In this document: positions 5,608-7,787 of the stretch, in pieces
Layout: each line of letters opens with the position of its first letter
Position numbering within the stretch: the stretch's first letter is position 1
From: Aliarcobacter butzleri
GTDB taxonomy: Bacteria; Campylobacterota; Campylobacteria; Campylobacterales; Arcobacteraceae
Assembly (NCBI GenBank): GCA_012522985.1
Contig: JAAYJJ010000119.1
Coordinates: 1 to 7,787, forward strand
DNA length: 7,787 nucleotides
Direction of reading: 5' to 3'
Position numbers and translations under genes: made by a program
Notes under the pieces: generated by a model
Database searches by the model: none
Seen by the model: the letters and a program-made list of their open reading frames with translations, nothing else
What the model was told of the DNA's origin: nothing

Positions 5608-5898
5608 ATGGTAGTAGATGATAAATTATTAGACAAATTGGCTAAACTTTCAAGTATAGAGATAAGCAAAGAGCAAAAAGAGTCTTTAAAAGGTGAATTT
5701 TCAGATATTTTAACTTTTATAGATAATTTAAACTCTATAGATGTAAGTGGAGTTGAAGCTAGTTATACTACTTTAAAAGGTGGTACACCTTTGAGAGAGG
5801 ATATCGTACAAAAAGATGAAGAGTTTGTTTCTACTTTATTTAGAAATGCTCCAAAAAGTGAGAATGGGTATTTTGTAGTTCCTAAAATTTTAGAGTAG
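5608..5898 (+). CDS. gatC: Asp-tRNA(Asn)/Glu-tRNA(Gln) amidotransferase subunit C (GatC)
   Basis: A 96-residue small subunit of the GatCAB complex, which converts Glu-tRNA(Gln), and often Asp-tRNA(Asn), into the amidated forms. GatC wraps around GatA and GatB and stabilises them. The protein shows the full family pattern: helix 'LLDKLAKLSSIEIS' (7-20), 'FSDILTFIDNLNSIDVSGVE' (31-50), the conserved 'TPLRED' (60-65) and the C-terminal 'NAPKSENGYFVVPKILE' (80-96). The length equals the family norm when started at ATG 5608, with AGGG at 5599-5602 as a modest ribosome binding site. The frame stays open upstream to a TTG at 5539, but that lies before the likely transcription start. gatA and gatB are not adjacent. 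The next gene begins 4 nt after the stop and is probably cotranscribed. Confidence 0.93.
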   Translation: MVVDDKLLDKLAKLSSIEISKEQKESLKGEFSDILTFIDNLNSIDVSGVEASYTTLKGGTPLREDIVQKDEEFVSTLFRNAPKSENGYFVVPKILE

Positions 5899-5902
5899 TA
5901 TT

Positions 5903-6232
5903 ATGAAGATATATGGAATCAAAACTTGCGGTAGTGTGAAGAAGGCTTTTAGCTTTTTTAATGAAAAAAATATAGAGTATGAATTTATAGATCTAAAAAA
6001 GGTTAAACTTACAGAGCAAGAGTTAGATCAATGGCTTTTATATATTCCTTTAGATAAGCTTTTAAACACAAAAGGAACTACTTATAAAAAACTACAACTA
6101 AAAGAGCTAAATCTTGATGACAAGGGCAAAAAAGAGTGGCTTTTAAAAGAACATATGCTTTTTAAAAGACCTATTATAGTTAGTAACAAAAGCATTACTT
6201 GCGGTGTTGATGAGTTTGATAAGCACTTATAA
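5903..6232 (+). CDS. ArsC/YffB-family thioredoxin-fold protein (putative glutaredoxin-type reductase)
   Basis: A 109-residue protein of the ArsC/Spx/YffB superfamily with a thioredoxin-like fold. The N-terminal 'MKIYGIKTCGSVKKAF' places one active-site Cys (Cys9) after the first strand, where ArsC and YffB have C-x-x-x-(K)-K; there is no CxxC, which argues against Spx. Later family landmarks are the 'LLNTKGTTYKKL' helix (53-64), 'LLKEHMLFKRPIIV' (80-93) with the conserved Arg89-Pro90, and a final 'GVDEFDKHL'. The one other Cys (100) is near the C-terminus. True ArsC reduces arsenate with glutathione/glutaredoxin; YffB-type proteins of this length have no firmly established substrate, and no ars genes lie nearby. 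I therefore name the family, not the reaction. It follows gatC by 4 nt, a likely two-gene operon. Confidence 0.85.
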   Translation: MKIYGIKTCGSVKKAFSFFNEKNIEYEFIDLKKVKLTEQELDQWLLYIPLDKLLNTKGTTYKKLQLKELNLDDKGKKEWLLKEHMLFKRPIIVSNKSITCGVDEFDKHL

Positions 6233-6243
6233 TAGGTGCTTAT
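6219..6243. terminator. Small hairpin at a convergent gene junction
   Basis: ATAAGCAC (6219-6226) pairs with GTGCTTAT (6236-6243) around a 9-nt A+T-rich loop. It spans the stop codons of the converging ArsC-family and EAL genes, which are only 7 nt apart, and could end both transcripts. There is no clear U-run, so it is a weak call. Confidence 0.35.
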
Positions 6244-7787
6244 AAGCTCTTATTTGGCATAGCTATATAATATCCTTGTGAATAATCAATACCAAGCTCT
6301 TTGACTTTGTTAAAAACATCTACATTACATACAAATTCTGCAATTATTTTGATATTTTTTACCTTAGCAAAATCAACAATAGTCTTTACTATTTGATAGT
6401 GTTCTTGGTTACTATCTATGTTTTTTATCATTGAACCATCTATTTTGATATAATCTGGAGCTAGTTTTAAAAGATAAACAAAGTTAGAATACCCTGTACC
6501 AAAATCATCTATAGCTATTTTACATCCATATTGTTTCAATGTTTGTATAAAGTTTGTTATTAATTCAGTATTCTCAATACCCTCACTCTCTACTATCTCA
6601 AAAACAACCCTACCATGAAATGAGCTATTTTGTAGTTTTTGGTTGATAAGTTTTCTAATCTCTTCAGATAAAATATCTTCAATTGTTAAGTTTATAGAAA
6701 ACTCAAAATCATTATTTTCAAACATTGCAAATGATTTTTCCAAAACTATTTTTGTTAATTCTATATATTGTTTTGATTGTTTTGCAAAATCCAAAAAATA
6801 ATATGGTGTAATAATACTTCCATCTTTGGCTATCATTCTTATTAAGGATTCATACTTTTCTACTTTTTGAGTCTGGTTATTGTATATAGCTTGATAATGT
6901 ACAGTAAATCTACTTTCTTCAATAGCATTTTTTATTTTTGTAGTCCAATAGATATTATTTTTGATATTTTCTTCTATACGAAGTGAGCTATCATATACAA
7001 GATATGAGAGTCTATGTTTTTTGAGCTCTTTTAATGCAGCTTCAACACTATTTAGAAGTATTTTTGGATGTTCAAAAGAGATTGCTACACTTAGTGAGAT
7101 TCTTATTTTAAAGTTTTTATGTTCAAAGTCATATTTTTTGATAGTATTGATTAAGTCATTTATCATTTTTATAAATTCATCTTTATGAAGTGTACTTAAG
7201 ATTATAAACTTATCATTTGTAAATCTATAAACACTACTTGTTTTATAAATATGTGTTGATAATATATTAGCAACCTCTTTTAATAAAAAATCTCCCATTT
7301 CATTGCCATAAAAATCATTTATATTAGAAAAGTTATCTATATCAAAAAGTGCTATTTTAGGATCAGGAAAATTAGGTAAATCAATAAAAAGTTTTTTTCT
7401 ATTTTTTAAAGATGTAAGTTCATCATATAAAATAATCTTTTTTATCTTCTTAATATTTTCATTAATGGTTTTTGCCATTATTCCAAACTCATCTTTACTA
7501 TTTAGATTGATCTTTTTAAAGTTATTTGTCTCTTGCCCTAAAAAACTAAAAAATGAAAATAGACCATCTTGAATAATCAAAAGCTTTTTTTGAATATCTC
7601 TAGAGATAACTAAAAGCATACTCATAAGTAAAATAGAGATAAGCACTATTAATATAATAGTAAAAACTCTATTTATTTGATTTGTTTTTTTATTATCAGA
7701 TATGATTTTGTGTTCTAATATTTTAAATTCATTATTAATATCGTAAGATATATTAGCTATAGCAGTAGTTAAGCTTGAGAGTTTATC
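6240..7787 (-). CDS. Membrane-bound HAMP-GGDEF-EAL protein with degenerate GGDEF, probable c-di-GMP phosphodiesterase (5' end beyond the window)
   Basis: The frame is open to the right edge, so 515 codons are visible and the N-terminus is missing; a GTG at 7646 is internal, inside a membrane helix, and is not the start. From the edge: a probably periplasmic tail, a membrane helix (about 7603-7667), then a HAMP-type stretch (7437-7601; 'IQDGLFSFFSFLGQETNNF', 'KDEFGIMAKTINENIKK') like that of Campylobacterota chemoreceptors and kinases. A GGDEF domain (about 6987-7433) follows, in which the signature reads TNDKF (7206-7220) instead of GGDEF, so cyclase activity is unlikely. The EAL domain (about 6250-6944) keeps its key residues: E in 'YESLIR', N in 'SINLT', E in 'FEIVES', both Asp of DDFGTG, K in 'IKIDG', E in 'IIAEF' and Q in 'SQGYY'. 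It should hydrolyse c-di-GMP to pGpG in response to a periplasmic or membrane signal, lowering c-di-GMP and favouring motility. Confidence 0.9.
   Translation of the reverse strand, partial: DKLSSLTTAIANISYDINNEFKILEHKIISDNKKTNQINRVFTIILIVLISILLMSMLLVISRDIQKKLLIIQDGLFSFFSFLGQETNNFKKINLNSKDEFGIMAKTINENIKKIKKIILYDELTSLKNRKKLFIDLPNFPDPKIALFDIDNFSNINDFYGNEMGDFLLKEVANILSTHIYKTSSVYRFTNDKFIILSTLHKDEFIKMINDLINTIKKYDFEHKNFKIRISLSVAISFEHPKILLNSVEAALKELKKHRLSYLVYDSSLRIEENIKNNIYWTTKIKNAIEESRFTVHYQAIYNNQTQKVEKYESLIRMIAKDGSIITPYYFLDFAKQSKQYIELTKIVLEKSFAMFENNDFEFSINLTIEDILSEEIRKLINQKLQNSSFHGRVVFEIVESEGIENTELITNFIQTLKQYGCKIAIDDFGTGYSNFVYLLKLAPDYIKIDGSMIKNIDSNQEHYQIVKTIVDFAKVKNIKIIAEFVCNVDVFNKVKELGIDYSQGYYIAMPNKSL

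Noticed and set aside
6961..7188. A 75-residue open frame on the + strand inside the GGDEF region
   Set aside because: It is a shadow of the - strand gene, with no ribosome binding site and no recognisable protein pattern.
1..7787. CRISPR array, rRNA, insertion sequence or riboswitch
   Set aside because: No regularly spaced repeats, transposase motifs, rRNA signatures or recognisable aptamer patterns were seen.

Overview
The window looks chromosomal and very A+T-rich. It most likely comes from a member of the Campylobacterota (Epsilonproteobacteria), possibly an Arcobacter- or Sulfurimonas-like organism. Three things support this. The arrangement ctsX-ctsE-ctsF matches the Campylobacter transformation (cts) locus. 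The c-di-GMP protein at the right end carries a membrane-proximal HAMP-type stretch typical of Campylobacterota chemoreceptors. The promoters consist of a good (often extended) -10 box with T-rich upstream DNA and no clear -35. Genus assignment is inference.

Left block (1-3827, + strand): a tightly overlapping inner-membrane assembly operon for DNA uptake or type II secretion/type IV pilus-like machinery. It holds a single-pass platform protein (ctsX-like), the hexameric ATPase (ctsE/gspE) and the polytopic platform protein (ctsF/gspF). The GTP cyclohydrolase I gene folE follows after about 15 nt and probably shares the transcript. The first gene overlaps the ATPase gene by 4 nt, as does the ATPase gene the next one. 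Three of the four starts are TTG.

Middle block (3828-5160): a hairpin-bearing spacer, a complete tRNA-Arg(UCG) with encoded CCA, about 325 nt without a credible gene but with a triple CGGTAAA repeat, and a complete two-gene MntA-HepT toxin-antitoxin cassette (nucleotidyltransferase antitoxin, HEPN RNase toxin). An orphan 21-bp operator-like dyad follows the cassette. The layout reads as a small acquired segment beside a tRNA gene, but I found no integrase and no duplicated tRNA end.

Right block (5122-7787): a flaG-like gene on the - strand with a consensus ribosome binding site, its own promoter and a downstream hairpin. Divergent from it is gatC (tRNA-dependent amidotransferase subunit C), followed 4 nt later by an ArsC/YffB-family thioredoxin-fold gene. 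A GGDEF-EAL protein then converges on these from the - strand and runs off the right edge. Its GGDEF site is degenerate (TNDKF) while the EAL residues are intact, so it is probably a c-di-GMP phosphodiesterase.

I did not find a clearly undescribed system. The best leads are the tRNA-adjacent toxin-antitoxin segment with its two unexplained repeat/dyad elements, and the two-module organisation of the ctsX-like protein.
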